Notes: a model not told the origin generated them from the letters alone. DNA of 64,000 nucleotides from Paracoccus thiocyanatus (GCF_900156255.1 NZ_FTMK01000007.1:62001-126000); one strand, 5' to 3'. Counted from the first letter of the stretch, positions 24,000 through 33,808 are shown. Translations and numbers: made by a program.

Positions 24000-24467
24000 T
24001 CAGGGATTTTCAGGGCGCGGGTTGGCCGTGCGCCGCTCGAAGATTTTCAGCGCCAGCGTGACCATGCGCTTCTCACCGACCGAACCCTGCGGCGTGAAGG
24101 CATTGACATAGCCGCGATAGGTCCGCCGGATGCCCCCGACATTGAACTCGATCAGTACGTCCTCATGCTGCCCGGTCTCGGTCAGGCCCGCCAGCGTGTC
24201 GAGCAGAACCTGCGATGCGTGCGTCGGCCAGTATTGTAGATCCTGCGACCAGTCCGCAGCCGACATAAGGCCGGGGATCGTTTCGCGGCTGCGACCAGGC
24301 GATTGCATATGCGTCACGTCGACATCGTCGGGCGTGCGCTCCGGCGCGTTCAGTTCTTCAATGCCGAAGATCTGCGTCCATTCCTCGACGGTCCCGTCAG
24401 GCGCGAGCGGCCCGATCCAGAGTTCGTCGTCCCAGGCCACCTCGGCCTGCGAAGCAAGTTCAGCCAT
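24000..24467 (-). CDS. Major tail tube protein
   Basis: 155 residues. The pattern of lambda V-like tail tube subunits is seen: a beta-rich body, an IFGIEELNAPERTPDDVDVTH motif, and TYRGYVNAFTP near the C-terminus. Many copies stack into the tube. It lies between the tail-completion gene (8-base overlap) and the chaperones. Confidence 0.82.
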   Translation of the reverse strand: MAELASQAEVAWDDELWIGPLAPDGTVEEWTQIFGIEELNAPERTPDDVDVTHMQSPGRSRETIPGLMSAADWSQDLQYWPTHASQVLLDTLAGLTETGQHEDVLIEFNVGGIRRTYRGYVNAFTPQGSVGEKRMVTLALKIFERRTANPRPENP

Positions 24468-24846
24468 GATCCGGCCTCCATGTCACGATGTAATCCTGCG
24501 AGATCCGGAAGGGCCGACCATCGGCGCCGCTCTCGAAAATCTCGCGCTCGGCATCAAACAGGATCAGCCGGATTTCCCCGGCGCGCGTCCCGTTGATTTC
24601 TCCCCTGACCGCACGGGACAGGGTTCGTGCGGCAGAACGGTCAGCACCGTAGCTGTCCACCTGAACGCGGTATTGGAAGAACCCGCCAGCGCCCTGCATA
24701 TGCGGGTTATCGGTGGCGCTGATGATGTTCAGCACCAGATAGGGCAGGCCAGCACTCTGCGGCGCAATACCCCAGAATATCCGCTCGCCCACCAGAGATT
24801 GCACCGCCGAAGAACCCGACAGCAGCGCCCAGAAAACCTCGTCCAT
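24460..24846 (-). CDS. DUF3168-type tail completion (terminator) protein
   Basis: 128 residues. The start MDEVFWALLSGSSAVQSLVG and the following GIAPQSAGLPYLVLNIIS are characteristic of DUF3168 proteins, which cap the tail tube at the head end. It overlaps the tail tube gene by eight bases. Confidence 0.82.
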   Translation of the reverse strand: MDEVFWALLSGSSAVQSLVGERIFWGIAPQSAGLPYLVLNIISATDNPHMQGAGGFFQYRVQVDSYGADRSAARTLSRAVRGEINGTRAGEIRLILFDAEREIFESGADGRPFRISQDYIVTWRPDHG

Positions 24847-24849
24847 GGG

Positions 24850-25416
24850 TCAGCCTTTCGCCTGTCTCTTGGCCTGTCGGGCGATGGCCTTATTGATCTG
24901 CAACCGCAGTTCCTCGGCCAGGATGCGCAGCGCCGCGCCCTTGTTCGCATCCCACACCGGACGGGCGAACGGCTGTGGCGCCGTGCCGGGGTGACGGGCA
25001 CCGGCGAACTTACCGCCGACGATATGCGGGGCGGTCCCGAACTCGACCAGGTGGGCGTGGAATGCCCGCTCGCCCGGCCCGACGTACATGATGACCGGCG
25101 GCGCAGTTCCCTTGGCGGCGCGCCGCGCATCGCGCATGGCCTTGACCGCCGAAGCTTTGTCGAACCCCTGCCGCATTGCTTGGGAATAGGCGGCCTTCCC
25201 GACCTCGCCCTTGATCTTGGTGCTGATCGTGATGCTGCCTTTCAACACGCCGTCATCAACCGGCGCATGGGCCTCCATCGCCGCCTTGATCGGCTCGCCC
25301 GCCTTTTTCAGCGCATTGCGCGATACCGTCTTGCGTGTCGCCTGTTTGTCCAGCCGCATCAGTGTGGCCTCAAGCTCCTTGAAGCCCTCAAGCTTGAAGG
25401 TGACGTGCTTTGCCAT
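24850..25416 (-). CDS. HK97 gp10-like minor tail / head-tail joining protein
   Basis: 188 residues. Begins with FKLEGFKELEATLMRL, and later has HAPVDDGVLKGSI and HAHLVEFGTAPH, the signature positions of HK97 gp10 proteins. An insertion of about 40 charged residues (around 75-115, MRDARRAAKGTAPP) makes it longer than the usual 120-150. It sits in the head-tail connection set. Confidence 0.83.
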   Translation of the reverse strand: MAKHVTFKLEGFKELEATLMRLDKQATRKTVSRNALKKAGEPIKAAMEAHAPVDDGVLKGSITISTKIKGEVGKAAYSQAMRQGFDKASAVKAMRDARRAAKGTAPPVIMYVGPGERAFHAHLVEFGTAPHIVGGKFAGARHPGTAPQPFARPVWDANKGAALRILAEELRLQINKAIARQAKRQAKG

Positions 25417-25742
25417 CAGTCCAGCCGCGCCTGCGCTGTGATTTCCAGATAGTCCCGCCGGCCTAGCTCCTTGATACCGACGATATCGAACGTCAGCCGG
25501 CCCTCGGTGATCGTGTCAGCAGGACGGATGCCCCGCGTCATTTCAAACGAGCGCACCGTGAAGCGTGCCGCCAGCGTTGACATGACCGTGCCCGCAGCGG
25601 CCTTCTCGCCATCGCTCACGTCCTTCCTGGCTGCCCAGATGGTGCCGAGCGTGATCCACGTCTCGGTTGCGCCGAGGGGGCCGTTCGTCACCGTCCTGCG
25701 GCTGATGGTTATGCGGCGATCCAAGCTTCCTGTTTGTATCAC
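25416..25742 (-). CDS. Phage head-tail adaptor (head closure) protein
   Basis: 108 residues from a GTG at 25742 (VIQTGSLDRRITISRRTVT), two bases from the stop of the connector gene; upstream frames are not protein-like. The motifs TWITLGTIWAARKDV and EGRLTFDIVGIKEL fit the SPP1 gp16-like head-closure family. It shares its stop region with the start of the next gene. Confidence 0.8.
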   Translation of the reverse strand: MIQTGSLDRRITISRRTVTNGPLGATETWITLGTIWAARKDVSDGEKAAAGTVMSTLAARFTVRSFEMTRGIRPADTITEGRLTFDIVGIKELGRRDYLEITAQARLD

Positions 25743-25743
25743 G

Positions 25744-26103
25744 TCACCACCCCTCCCCGGCCTCCGGAGCCGGGAAGAATACCCGATAGCCGGACAGCAG
25801 ATCGCGCACCGTCCGGGGCGGTACGGCATCGCCTTGGCTGTCGCCCTCGCCGCTGCGCTGCTGATACATGCGATCCGCCAACTGCATGATGGCGACGATG
25901 ATCGCCTCGCCGGCGACCATCTGATAGCGGTTGTAGCGGGGATCTGTCGCCGGGGGCAGGTCTTCGGCGGCGGCATAGATCGGCCGGCCGATCCAGTTCC
26001 GCACCCGCAGTTCCGCCGCCAGGCCGATATTGGTGATCAGCCAATCCTCGGCATCGTGATCGACGCGCAGATGCACCTTCAGATCGGCCAGCGGAACGAT
26101 CAT
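25744..26103 (-). CDS. Head-tail connector (gp6-like) protein
   Basis: 119 residues beginning MIVPLADLKVHLRVDHDAED, the typical start of gp6-like connectors that ring the portal. Helical throughout, with RNWIGRPIYAAAED in the middle. It overlaps the preceding gene by four bases. Confidence 0.84.
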   Translation of the reverse strand: MIVPLADLKVHLRVDHDAEDWLITNIGLAAELRVRNWIGRPIYAAAEDLPPATDPRYNRYQMVAGEAIIVAIMQLADRMYQQRSGEGDSQGDAVPPRTVRDLLSGYRVFFPAPEAGEGW

Positions 26104-26702
26104 TTCGCGGCCTTACCCTTCGGCGCTTCCTTGGCCTCGGCCGTCGCATGGGCATTGCCCTGATCATCAAGTGCCGAAGCTTTCGCGGCGGCGGCTTCGG
26201 CAATCGCCTTCTCGCGCTTGTCGAGATCGGCGGCGATATCTGCCAAGCGCTGAACCTCGGCCTCATGATCCGCAACGGATTCTGCATGGGCTTCCTCCCG
26301 GGCGGTGAGCTCCTCCTCGCGGGCCGACAGCGCGGCGCTGCTCTCATGCATCCAGCGCTGAAGCGCCGCCTTCACCTCATCATCGGAAAGCTCGATCTGC
26401 AGTGCGACCAGCTCCTGCGCCTTCTCCTTGGTAATGGAACCGCCATCGATCATGGCCTGCAGGCGGTCGTTCGGCTTGGGCGTGGCCACCGGCGCGAACC
26501 CGGGCGCGGCCCCGGTCATGTTCACCGCCAGGAAATCCTGCTGCGCCTTCTCCGCCGAGGCGATGTCGGCTTCAGTGGCCCGGACGAAGCGCTTGGTCTT
26601 GAGCAGCTTCTCGACGTCCTTGTCTTCGACCTCGACGATCCCATTGGCCTTGACCCGGCCATAGATCCCGATCGCGCCGCGGAGCGCTTTCAATTTCGGC
26701 AT
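26100..26702 (-). CDS. Hypothetical phage protein with coiled-coil C-terminus
   Basis: 200 residues from ATG 26702 (MPKLKALRGAIGIYGRVKANG). The N-terminal ~45 residues are basic and compact, and the last ~90 are a Glu/Ala/Lys-rich coiled coil. It lies between the capsid and connector genes. Proteins here often assist capsid completion, but I do not recognise a family. Confidence 0.68.
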   Translation of the reverse strand: MPKLKALRGAIGIYGRVKANGIVEVEDKDVEKLLKTKRFVRATEADIASAEKAQQDFLAVNMTGAAPGFAPVATPKPNDRLQAMIDGGSITKEKAQELVALQIELSDDEVKAALQRWMHESSAALSAREEELTAREEAHAESVADHEAEVQRLADIAADLDKREKAIAEAAAAKASALDDQGNAHATAEAKEAPKGKAAK

Positions 26703-26764
26703 GTCCGAATTCCTTCTGTTCGGGGTTGAACCGGGCGCAACCAGCGCCGCGCCCGGCGGGATCA

Positions 26765-27979
26765 TCAGGGGGTCGGGGTGTAGTAGCAGAGCGCCAGGGG
26801 GCGCTTGACCGCGACGACGCCGCGCTTCTCGCCGCGAACCGTCAGCATGTTCTTGTCGAAGTTGTCGCGGTTCTCCGACGACAGCAGGATCTCGATCCCC
26901 TGGCGCTCGTAGTAGGTGGCGGCCATCTTGAACGCGCCGGTCAGGAAATCTCCTTCGGGCATGTCCTCGGTGTCGACGATGCGACGCCCCCAAAGACGCG
27001 GCGTCGCGGTGCCGTCGAAGGGGTTGCCGAAGATGTACCGGCCGGTCGTGTCCTTCAGCATCTCGGCAGCGGCCCAGTCCCAGATATTCAGCACGTTCGC
27101 GTCGACGACATAGCCGGCGGCGGCAACCTGCAGGATGGCAAGGCGCAGGCGGTCCAGGATGGTCGCGCCGGCCGGCTCCCGGGCGGTCTGGCCATAGGCG
27201 GTGGCGTTGGTGATCAGGCCCGACATGTTCTCGCCGGTGCCGTCCCCCGCGAGGATCTGGGCGTTCTCGACCTTGTTGACCTCATAGGTCAGCGTGGTGT
27301 CAATGTCGGTGCGTAGCGCGGGAATGTCGTCCAGCATGTGCTTGTGGATTTCCATCCGGCCCGCGATAGTGCGCACCTCCTCCGATTCCGACACCCAGGT
27401 CTTGTCGATCAGCGGTTTCACAGTAACACCGTCGTCGGGCACGATGCCCGCGGCGCCGGTGCGCGCGACCTCGCGGAAGAACTTCAGCAGCGGCTGATCG
27501 GTCTGACCCACCGTCACCAGATCCTTCACCACCAGCTTCTTGTCCGGCTCGGCGATGATCTCGCTTTCCCGGCGCTCGGGGACCAGCACTCCACCGGAAC
27601 CCGGCAGCGAGGTGATCGCGTTGAAGACGCCAAGCGACTGATCGCCCTGCACGCCGCTCTTGGCGAGCGCGCGGATCTTGTCGGTTGCCTCATCCATGAC
27701 CATCTGGCCGAGTGACTTCGCAGCCCCCGCGCCACCGCGGACGCCGTTGGCCACGCGCTGCTCGAGCTCACGGGCCGAGGCCTGCATTTCGTCGAGGCGG
27801 CCCTTGAGTTCGCCCTGCTCCGCCAGCGCCTTGTCCACGCTGGCCTTGGTTTCTTCGGTCAGCCCGCCAAGGCGTTTCGCCTCGTCCAGCGCAGCCTGGG
27901 CACTCTTGTTGATGTTGCCGGTGACCTTGTCGAATTCGGCTTTGAACTCGCCGAACGCCTGTTCCATGTCGAAGGCCAT
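26765..27979 (-). CDS. Major capsid protein, HK97 fold
   Basis: 404 residues. The first ~110 residues are a coiled-coil scaffolding (delta) domain, usually removed by the phage protease. The capsid fold follows (LPGSGGVLVPERRESEI, then DTTLTYEVNKVENAQILAGDGTGENMSG split across strands) and ends ALCYYTPTP. The gene is separated from the protease gene by one base, as in HK97-like phages. Confidence 0.92.
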   Translation of the reverse strand: MAFDMEQAFGEFKAEFDKVTGNINKSAQAALDEAKRLGGLTEETKASVDKALAEQGELKGRLDEMQASARELEQRVANGVRGGAGAAKSLGQMVMDEATDKIRALAKSGVQGDQSLGVFNAITSLPGSGGVLVPERRESEIIAEPDKKLVVKDLVTVGQTDQPLLKFFREVARTGAAGIVPDDGVTVKPLIDKTWVSESEEVRTIAGRMEIHKHMLDDIPALRTDIDTTLTYEVNKVENAQILAGDGTGENMSGLITNATAYGQTAREPAGATILDRLRLAILQVAAAGYVVDANVLNIWDWAAAEMLKDTTGRYIFGNPFDGTATPRLWGRRIVDTEDMPEGDFLTGAFKMAATYYERQGIEILLSSENRDNFDKNMLTVRGEKRGVVAVKRPLALCYYTPTP

Positions 27980-27980
27980 G

Positions 27981-28847
27981 TCAGTTCTCCATTTTGGCCG
28001 ATAGGGATTTGGCCCACCCGGTCAGGTTGGCCATCGTCTCGACAGCGCTCGGCATGTCGTCGTCAGCAGCGCCTGGCTTGCTGGTAAGGCGGTTGCGCAG
28101 GGCATTGGCCTGCGAGCGCGAATAGCCCGCCTTGCGGGCCATGAACGCGAATTCCGTGACGGCCTTGGCATCCTTGGCCTTCGCCTGGTCGGATGCCTCG
28201 ATCTGGTCCGCATCCAGCAGCGCGTCGGCGAATCCCTGGTCGATGGCCGCGCGACCCGAAATCCATGTCTCGCGATCCATCATGGCGCCGATCTCTTTCG
28301 CGTCCGCCTTGGCGCGAAGGGCGTAAAGCTCTGCCATGACCTCGTCGAAGGCGGCCAGCTGGCCAGCCACGGTGGAAAGATCGTGCCGATCGCCGATGGC
28401 AAAGACCCAGGTGTTGTGGATCATCAGGAAGCCCGCCCGCGCGATCTCGACCTTGTCGCCTGCCATGGCGATGACCGAGGCTGCCGAGGCGGCCAGGCCG
28501 ACGATGCGTACCGTGACATCGCCCTTGTGGCCGCGCAGCATGTTGTAGATCGCCAAGCCCTCGAACACGTCGCCGCCGGGGCTATTGATGTTCACGACCA
28601 CGTCACGGTCGCCTGCGGACCGCAGCAGGGCGCCGACGCGACGGCCGGTAATGCCGTAGCCGTCCCAGCTCTCGCCAATCACGTCCATGACATCGATGAC
28701 GAACGGCCCGCTGGCGTCGCCGGCAGCTTCGGCCTTGGCGCGCAACTCGGGCTGCCACTTCTCGAAGGCCTTGGGCGGGGCGCATTCGGCGCGTACGTCG
28801 TCGGGCCGCACACCGAAATGCGCGACCGGCATATGGTTCTTGGCCAT
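27981..28847 (-). CDS. ClpP-like prohead protease
   Basis: 288 residues. The ClpP/S49 fold shows in NSPGGDVFEGLAIYN, the nucleophile Ser in VGLAASAASVIAMAG and the His in MIHNTWVFAIG. It would cleave the capsid delta domain during maturation. The C-terminal ~70 residues are a helical extension. ATG 28847 is used; an internal ATG five codons later is also possible. Confidence 0.9.
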   Translation of the reverse strand: MAKNHMPVAHFGVRPDDVRAECAPPKAFEKWQPELRAKAEAAGDASGPFVIDVMDVIGESWDGYGITGRRVGALLRSAGDRDVVVNINSPGGDVFEGLAIYNMLRGHKGDVTVRIVGLAASAASVIAMAGDKVEIARAGFLMIHNTWVFAIGDRHDLSTVAGQLAAFDEVMAELYALRAKADAKEIGAMMDRETWISGRAAIDQGFADALLDADQIEASDQAKAKDAKAVTEFAFMARKAGYSRSQANALRNRLTSKPGAADDDMPSAVETMANLTGWAKSLSAKMEN

Positions 28848-28848
28848 G

Positions 28849-30090
28849 TCAGATCCTTTCGTTCAGCAGATCAATAGGCGACATCGCCGTCTGCACCATC
28901 AGCTCGTCGGCGACGCCGCCGCGGCGCTCCAGGTTGAGCTTGTCGCGCGCCTCGTCCCTGGTCATGATGCCGTTGGTCGTCATCGCGCGCAGGAACTCGG
29001 CCTTGGCCTTGCTGTCCATCTGGAGCATGGCCTCGCGGTTGAACTCGGCGTAGAGGTCGCGCTGATCGCGGATCGGGATCAGCTGCTTGCGGATCCGCTG
29101 CTCGACCTTTTTCAACACCGGGTTGATGCCCAGTTGCATCCAGGACAGGAAGATCTGCTCGACCCCCGTACCCCACATTGTCTGCCCTTCCGCAGAATGG
29201 CCGATGACGATGGGCGGCGTTCCGAACCAGCGGCAAACCTCCTCGATCGAGAAGCGCCGGGTTTCCAGCATTTGGGCATCGTCCGGATTCAGCGTCAGCT
29301 GCTCGAACTCCATGCCGGCCTCGAGGATCATCAGCTTGCCGGCCTTGGTCGATCCGGCATATTCGCTCATCATCGCCTGCAACTGCGGGCGCTGCTCCGG
29401 CATGATGCGCTGATTCGTCTTCAGCACGCCCGAGGCCTGCATGCCCGAGCCGAACATCTTGGCCGAAGCCTCGTCTGCCGCCATCGCCGCGCCGAGGGAT
29501 TGCGTCCCCCAGCGGATCGGCGACAGACCTTCGTCGCCGCCGAACCCCCAGCCGCGAAGATGGAACATGTCCTGCCGCTGGACGATACGCCGGCGCGAAC
29601 TGCCCAGTTCCAGGACCTCATAGGACAGCTGGTTCGTCACCTTGTTCCGGATCGGCGTCACATGGGTCGACGGGATAGGTGTCAGCGAGGCCGCCCGGCC
29701 ATTGATCCAGAAGATCTCGGCATAGGCATTGCCCGTGGTCAGCATCCACGAGAACATGCCCTCCCAGAATTCGACCGGGGTCTGATCCTCGTTCGGCGAC
29801 AGGCTGATCAGGTCGGCCAGCGCGCCGGATTGGGCCTGCCGACCGCTCGCCGTCTTGCGATACAGGTCCAACGGCAGCGAGGCCATGGCCTGCGCGCTGC
29901 GCGCGATGCAGGCCCAGACCGCCGAAATCGTCATGGCGGCCGAGAGCGTGACGACCTTGCCCGAACTATTGCTGGCGACGTAATAGCCCAGATCGCCGCC
30001 CTGCAGCGTCAGGCGCTGAGCCTTGGTAAGATCCGACAGCGCCGCCATGGGGCGACCGAACCTGTCGATAATGCCCCGGGGCAGGTCCAT
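28849..30090 (-). CDS. Portal protein, HK97 family
   Basis: 413 residues. Typical segments include SAAMTISAVWACIARSAQ, LPLDLYRK, GNAYAEIFW, and WGFGGDEGLSPI with the later FSIEEVCRWFGTPP. Twelve copies form the DNA gate at one capsid vertex. Lies between terminase and protease genes, separated by one-base gaps. Confidence 0.93.
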   Translation of the reverse strand: MDLPRGIIDRFGRPMAALSDLTKAQRLTLQGGDLGYYVASNSSGKVVTLSAAMTISAVWACIARSAQAMASLPLDLYRKTASGRQAQSGALADLISLSPNEDQTPVEFWEGMFSWMLTTGNAYAEIFWINGRAASLTPIPSTHVTPIRNKVTNQLSYEVLELGSSRRRIVQRQDMFHLRGWGFGGDEGLSPIRWGTQSLGAAMAADEASAKMFGSGMQASGVLKTNQRIMPEQRPQLQAMMSEYAGSTKAGKLMILEAGMEFEQLTLNPDDAQMLETRRFSIEEVCRWFGTPPIVIGHSAEGQTMWGTGVEQIFLSWMQLGINPVLKKVEQRIRKQLIPIRDQRDLYAEFNREAMLQMDSKAKAEFLRAMTTNGIMTRDEARDKLNLERRGGVADELMVQTAMSPIDLLNERI

Positions 30091-30091
30091 G

Positions 30092-31798
30092 TCAGATCAC
30101 CATGATCGGATTGGCAAGGAAATCGCCGATCGGCGGCGCCGCCTGCGGATTGCTGAACATCAGCATCGCCGCATCGAAGGCCGCCATCAGGGGATCGATC
30201 TTGGCAGAGCCGGAAGCTTGCTTCGTCACCATGTAATTGCTCCCCTTGAGCTCCTGCTTGGCGTTGCCGACCGCCCAGTTCATGATCGGCTGGTCGGCGT
30301 GCAGCATCCGCCGCGATTCCAGCTTGAGCGGCACTGTCGAAACCGCGGTCTGGAGCTTCCAGCCCTGTTGGACCGCCTGGACCAGCGGCGAAACCATCCC
30401 CATCTCCTCGAGCGCATCGAGCAGCAGCGCGATCCCGGCGGCGTCAAGCCCGATGCCGCCCGCCTCTGGCAATCGGCCTGCCATCCGCACCCGGTCACAT
30501 ATCTCGGCCGCTTCGATCGCCTGTTGCTCCGGCGTGGCCGCAACCCGAAGGTCGCCGTCTTCCTCGAACCCGCGCAGCGCATCGGCGATCTGCGGCCGGG
30601 CCTTGAAGACCGTCTCGCGCGCCCAGGCGCGAACCCAGAGCAGCCAGACCTTGTCGCGCGACCGGCGGCCGAGAACGGCCAGCGCCGCCAGGTCGTCGGC
30701 ACCGCCCCAGTCCGCGCCGATGGTGCAGACATCGCTTTCGTCCAGCAGCCGGTCGAGCGTGATCCAGTCGGCAGCGGCCGATTCCCAATGCACCGCACCC
30801 GACCAGGCATCGCCACCGAGGCCGACGCCGATTTCGATGTTCAGATGCTGGCTGGCCCAGATCTGCTCGGCCTCTTTCGAGACCTTGCCGTTGTTCTCGT
30901 AATCGTCCTCGAGCGCCTGTTCGTCGATCGACAGGCCGAGGTTCGGCAGGACCAGGTGCCAGTTGCCGCGGTCGCGCCAGTATTTCTCGTTGCGCTGGTG
31001 CTCCTCCGGGAACTCGTAGAGCACCGGCAACATGATCGGCGCCGGCCCGCCCTTGCCGTCTCGGATCGCCCGAGCCTTCTTCAGCTCCGATTTCCAAATG
31101 CCGGTCGGCATCTCGTCCGACTGGGTGGTGATCATCAGCACCTTGCCGCGAACCTTGGTGATGCCGCCGCCGCGGATCTGCTGCATGACCTTGGCGGCCT
31201 TGGCCTTCTTCCCCAGCTCGTGCAACTCGTCGATGATCGTAAGCACCGGGATTTCCCCGGTGACGATCTGGGTGTCGAAGGTCTTGACGTCCAGCGCCGT
31301 GCCGGTCTTGCGCCGCGTGATCGTCTTCAGGTGCTCCTGCACCTTGAAGATCAGCTTCAGCTTGTCGTCGAGGTTTATCATCCCCTGCGCCTGGTCGAAG
31401 CACCGTTCGGAGATGTTCTGGCTCGGCCCCACCAGCAGCATCTGCCGATTCGGCGCCTCCTCCATGTAGAGCGCCGTCAGCCCGAGTGCCGCGACATAGG
31501 TCGATTTCGAGTTCTTCTTCGGGACCATGCACAGCAGTTCCCAGACGATCTCGCGATGCGTGTCCGGATCTTCGCTGGCAAAGAACACCACCAGGATGGT
31601 CTTGAACCAGTCGCCGCAGGCTTCCGACATCGGCGGATTGCCGGGTACGTCGGGCAGCCGCAGCCGATTGAAGAACGCCAGGACGCGTGCCGCCTTCGCC
31701 TCGTTGACCGGAACATCGGCAATCGGCACCTCGCCGGCCTGAAGCTTCTCCCACCAATCCGGGCAGGCGAAGCGCGGCAGCGCCTCAGTGGCGGACAT
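30092..31798 (-). CDS. Terminase large subunit
   Basis: 568 residues. The ATPase has a Walker-A-like VPKKNSKST and Walker B with TIIDELHELG; the nuclease part includes GADWGGADDLAALAV and later acidic positions. It pumps and cuts DNA at packaging. The start overlaps the small subunit stop by 14 bases. Confidence 0.93.
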   Translation of the reverse strand: MSATEALPRFACPDWWEKLQAGEVPIADVPVNEAKAARVLAFFNRLRLPDVPGNPPMSEACGDWFKTILVVFFASEDPDTHREIVWELLCMVPKKNSKSTYVAALGLTALYMEEAPNRQMLLVGPSQNISERCFDQAQGMINLDDKLKLIFKVQEHLKTITRRKTGTALDVKTFDTQIVTGEIPVLTIIDELHELGKKAKAAKVMQQIRGGGITKVRGKVLMITTQSDEMPTGIWKSELKKARAIRDGKGGPAPIMLPVLYEFPEEHQRNEKYWRDRGNWHLVLPNLGLSIDEQALEDDYENNGKVSKEAEQIWASQHLNIEIGVGLGGDAWSGAVHWESAAADWITLDRLLDESDVCTIGADWGGADDLAALAVLGRRSRDKVWLLWVRAWARETVFKARPQIADALRGFEEDGDLRVAATPEQQAIEAAEICDRVRMAGRLPEAGGIGLDAAGIALLLDALEEMGMVSPLVQAVQQGWKLQTAVSTVPLKLESRRMLHADQPIMNWAVGNAKQELKGSNYMVTKQASGSAKIDPLMAAFDAAMLMFSNPQAAPPIGDFLANPIMVI

Positions 31799-32267
31799 TG
31801 CCCTTGGTCTCCTGGTCCAGTTCCAGCGTCAGCGCCGCGTCGGCGTCCAGCGCCAGCACCTCGTCCAGGACCTTCTTGCCCAGCTTCTCTTTCGGCTCGG
31901 GCTGGTCCTTCGGCCGGGACGCATAGGTCCGCTCCGCTTCCATCTGGTCGAAGCGATCCAGCAGGCGGTCCACCTGCCGCATGGCACCGACGTTGCCGGC
32001 TTGGGCGGCCGCCATGGCCAACTCCAGCCGGCGGGCATCGAGCATGTCGCGCGCTACGGGGCGGATCTTCAGCTCCTGAAAAAAAAGCCGCCGAAATGTC
32101 GGAAGCGACATGCGGAGAACGGCGGCGATCCGTTCGTTGGACCAGCCCACCGCCAGCAACATGTTGACTTTGTTGCGATCTTCCAGCGTCGCCACCTTGC
32201 GGGGCCGGCCGGGCTTGCCGGACCCCGCGTCAACGGGGTTTCCGAACAGGTCGAAAACCTCTGCCAT
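31785..32267 (-). CDS. Terminase small subunit (HTH DNA-binding)
   Basis: 160 residues from ATG 32267 (MAEVFDLFGNPVDAGSGKPG). A helix-turn-helix is visible in NMLLAVGWSNERIAAVLRMS, followed by a helical oligomerisation part and an acidic tail. It recognises the packaging site and overlaps the large subunit gene. The 250 bases upstream, up to the HNH gene, hold no clear gene and could include the cos or pac site. Confidence 0.82.
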   Translation of the reverse strand: MAEVFDLFGNPVDAGSGKPGRPRKVATLEDRNKVNMLLAVGWSNERIAAVLRMSLPTFRRLFFQELKIRPVARDMLDARRLELAMAAAQAGNVGAMRQVDRLLDRFDQMEAERTYASRPKDQPEPKEKLGKKVLDEVLALDADAALTLELDQETKGNVRH

Positions 32268-32517
32268 CAGAAAAAAATCTCCAGATGAGGGGGGCGCGGG
32301 TCCGCGGCCCACAGGCCCCCTGACTTTCGACCCACCCCCCCTTCGGGGGTCCGAGGGGTCGATTTGGGGCGGGTTCGAGGTCAGCGCGGGCGCGGCGGCG
32401 CCGCCCATGGGGTCGGGGCGCCGCAGCCCGAGCATCTGGTCCCTGTGGCGGCCGATCCGCACCAGCTGCAAGGCGGCAAGCTCAGCACGGGCGGCGATGC
32501 GCCGGCGCAAGGCGGGG

Positions 32518-32868
32518 TCAGGATGGGCGGCATGCCCGTTCCTCGCGCTGTTTGTCCCGGTTGTGGCAGGTGGCGCAGAGGCATTGCAGGTTGCCGGGGT
32601 CGAAGAACAGCGCGCGCTCGCCACGATGCGGCCGGATATGGTCGGCCACCAGGTCGCGGCTTTGGCCAATGACGCCGCAGCGGGCACAGGTGAACAACGC
32701 CGACGCAAGGCAGTCCCAGCGGAGCCGCTGCCACTCGGCCGTCTTGTACCATTTGCGCCATGGCACCATTTGGTCGCGACGCTTGAGCCGATCCGGCCCG
32801 GCACCAATAGACGAGACCCGCGACGACAACGAGCCGACGCGCGGTGCCAGTTGCTTGAGCCGTGCCAT
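32518..32868 (-). CDS. HNH endonuclease next to terminase
   Basis: 116 residues from ATG 32868 (MARLKQLAPRVGSLS). KWYKTAEWQRLR and the zinc and metal pattern C-x-x-C (CARCG) ... DHIRPHRG ... CLCATCHN are typical of HNH proteins that partner HK97-type terminases during packaging. Upstream readings in the same frame lack support. Confidence 0.87.
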   Translation of the reverse strand: MARLKQLAPRVGSLSSRVSSIGAGPDRLKRRDQMVPWRKWYKTAEWQRLRWDCLASALFTCARCGVIGQSRDLVADHIRPHRGERALFFDPGNLQCLCATCHNRDKQREERACRPS

Positions 32869-33049
32869 TGATGTCCCAGCAGTAAGAAAGCCGGTCGGGG
32901 CGGTCTCTGCTACCACACTTCGCCCGCCCCGACCTTCCACCCATCATCCGCAGGGGATCATGGAAACGACAACGCCCGCTCGGGACATGATCCCTGCGGG
33001 CGCAATTCTTGATACTATGGAATTCTGTCTCACAGACGGACTTAAGCAG

Positions 33050-33808
33050 TCAAGAAGTTTTTTTGCCTCGATATCCAATCATCCGGTCCAGCGCCGCGCA
33101 CAGCGCCTCGGTGACGGCTTTCCTGTGGTCGCCTTTTATCGACCAGCCATGGCTGGACAGCACCTCGTCCAGCGTGCAGCCCTTGATGCAGACCATATCC
33201 ACCAGCACTCGATCCATGATCGGGCCGCGTTGCGTCTCGCCCCGCTTGGACGGCCTGATGCGGCGCAGCGTCATAGCAGCGCCAGCGCCGATGCGATTGC
33301 GCAGGATGGCCAGTTCCTGGGCGACTTCCAGATGCCGGTCCATCCATCCCATGCTGTCACCGCCCGCCCGTGACGCATCGAGGCGCGAAAGCTTGGTGCC
33401 GTCGGCCGCCGCCCGTTCGACCAAGGCTGCATAGCGCCGGCCCATGGCGATCTGGCCAGGCGTCACTGGGCACGGCTTCTTGCGGCGAAGAGCGGACGCG
33501 ACCATGCGATCGAACACATCCGCGGCGCGGACGCTTTCCCGGTGGCCATATCCGGTCGGGGCGGCCACCCATTTGTCCAGCCCGCGATGATCGACGCCAT
33601 TGGGGACCATGGTCAGCTGCGGCTCAACCACGAAGGGACCGCGGGCCGGCGCCGCGATGGTATCCGGCCCGCAGCGATCCGGGATCGCACAAGCTTCGCG
33701 GATGGAAGCCAACCGCGCCGCCTCTTCGGCGCGCGTGCGTTCTCGGGCATCCTGGGCAGCCCGCACCAGGACCTTGCCCGCATCGATCCTCTCTTCCCTA
33801 CTCATCAT
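33050..33808 (-). CDS. DUF6456-like phage regulator / DNA-binding protein
   Basis: 252 residues from ATG 33808, which has GAAGGA eight bases upstream. The second half reads like alphaproteobacterial DUF6456 proteins: a conserved KKPCPVTPGQIAMGRRY, then a C-terminal sigma-like helix-turn-helix (CIKGCTLDEVLSSHGWSIKG). It lies between replication and packaging genes, where late regulators are found. A transcriptional role is inferred. Confidence 0.62.
   Translation of the reverse strand: MMSREERIDAGKVLVRAAQDARERTRAEEAARLASIREACAIPDRCGPDTIAAPARGPFVVEPQLTMVPNGVDHRGLDKWVAAPTGYGHRESVRAADVFDRMVASALRRKKPCPVTPGQIAMGRRYAALVERAAADGTKLSRLDASRAGGDSMGWMDRHLEVAQELAILRNRIGAGAAMTLRRIRPSKRGETQRGPIMDRVLVDMVCIKGCTLDEVLSSHGWSIKGDHRKAVTEALCAALDRMIGYRGKKTS

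Noticed and set aside
32268..32517. A protein-like frame continuous with the terminase small subunit gene, between it and the HNH gene.
   Set aside because: No start codon or ribosome site and high GC bias; could be a cos/pac region or a missed small gene.
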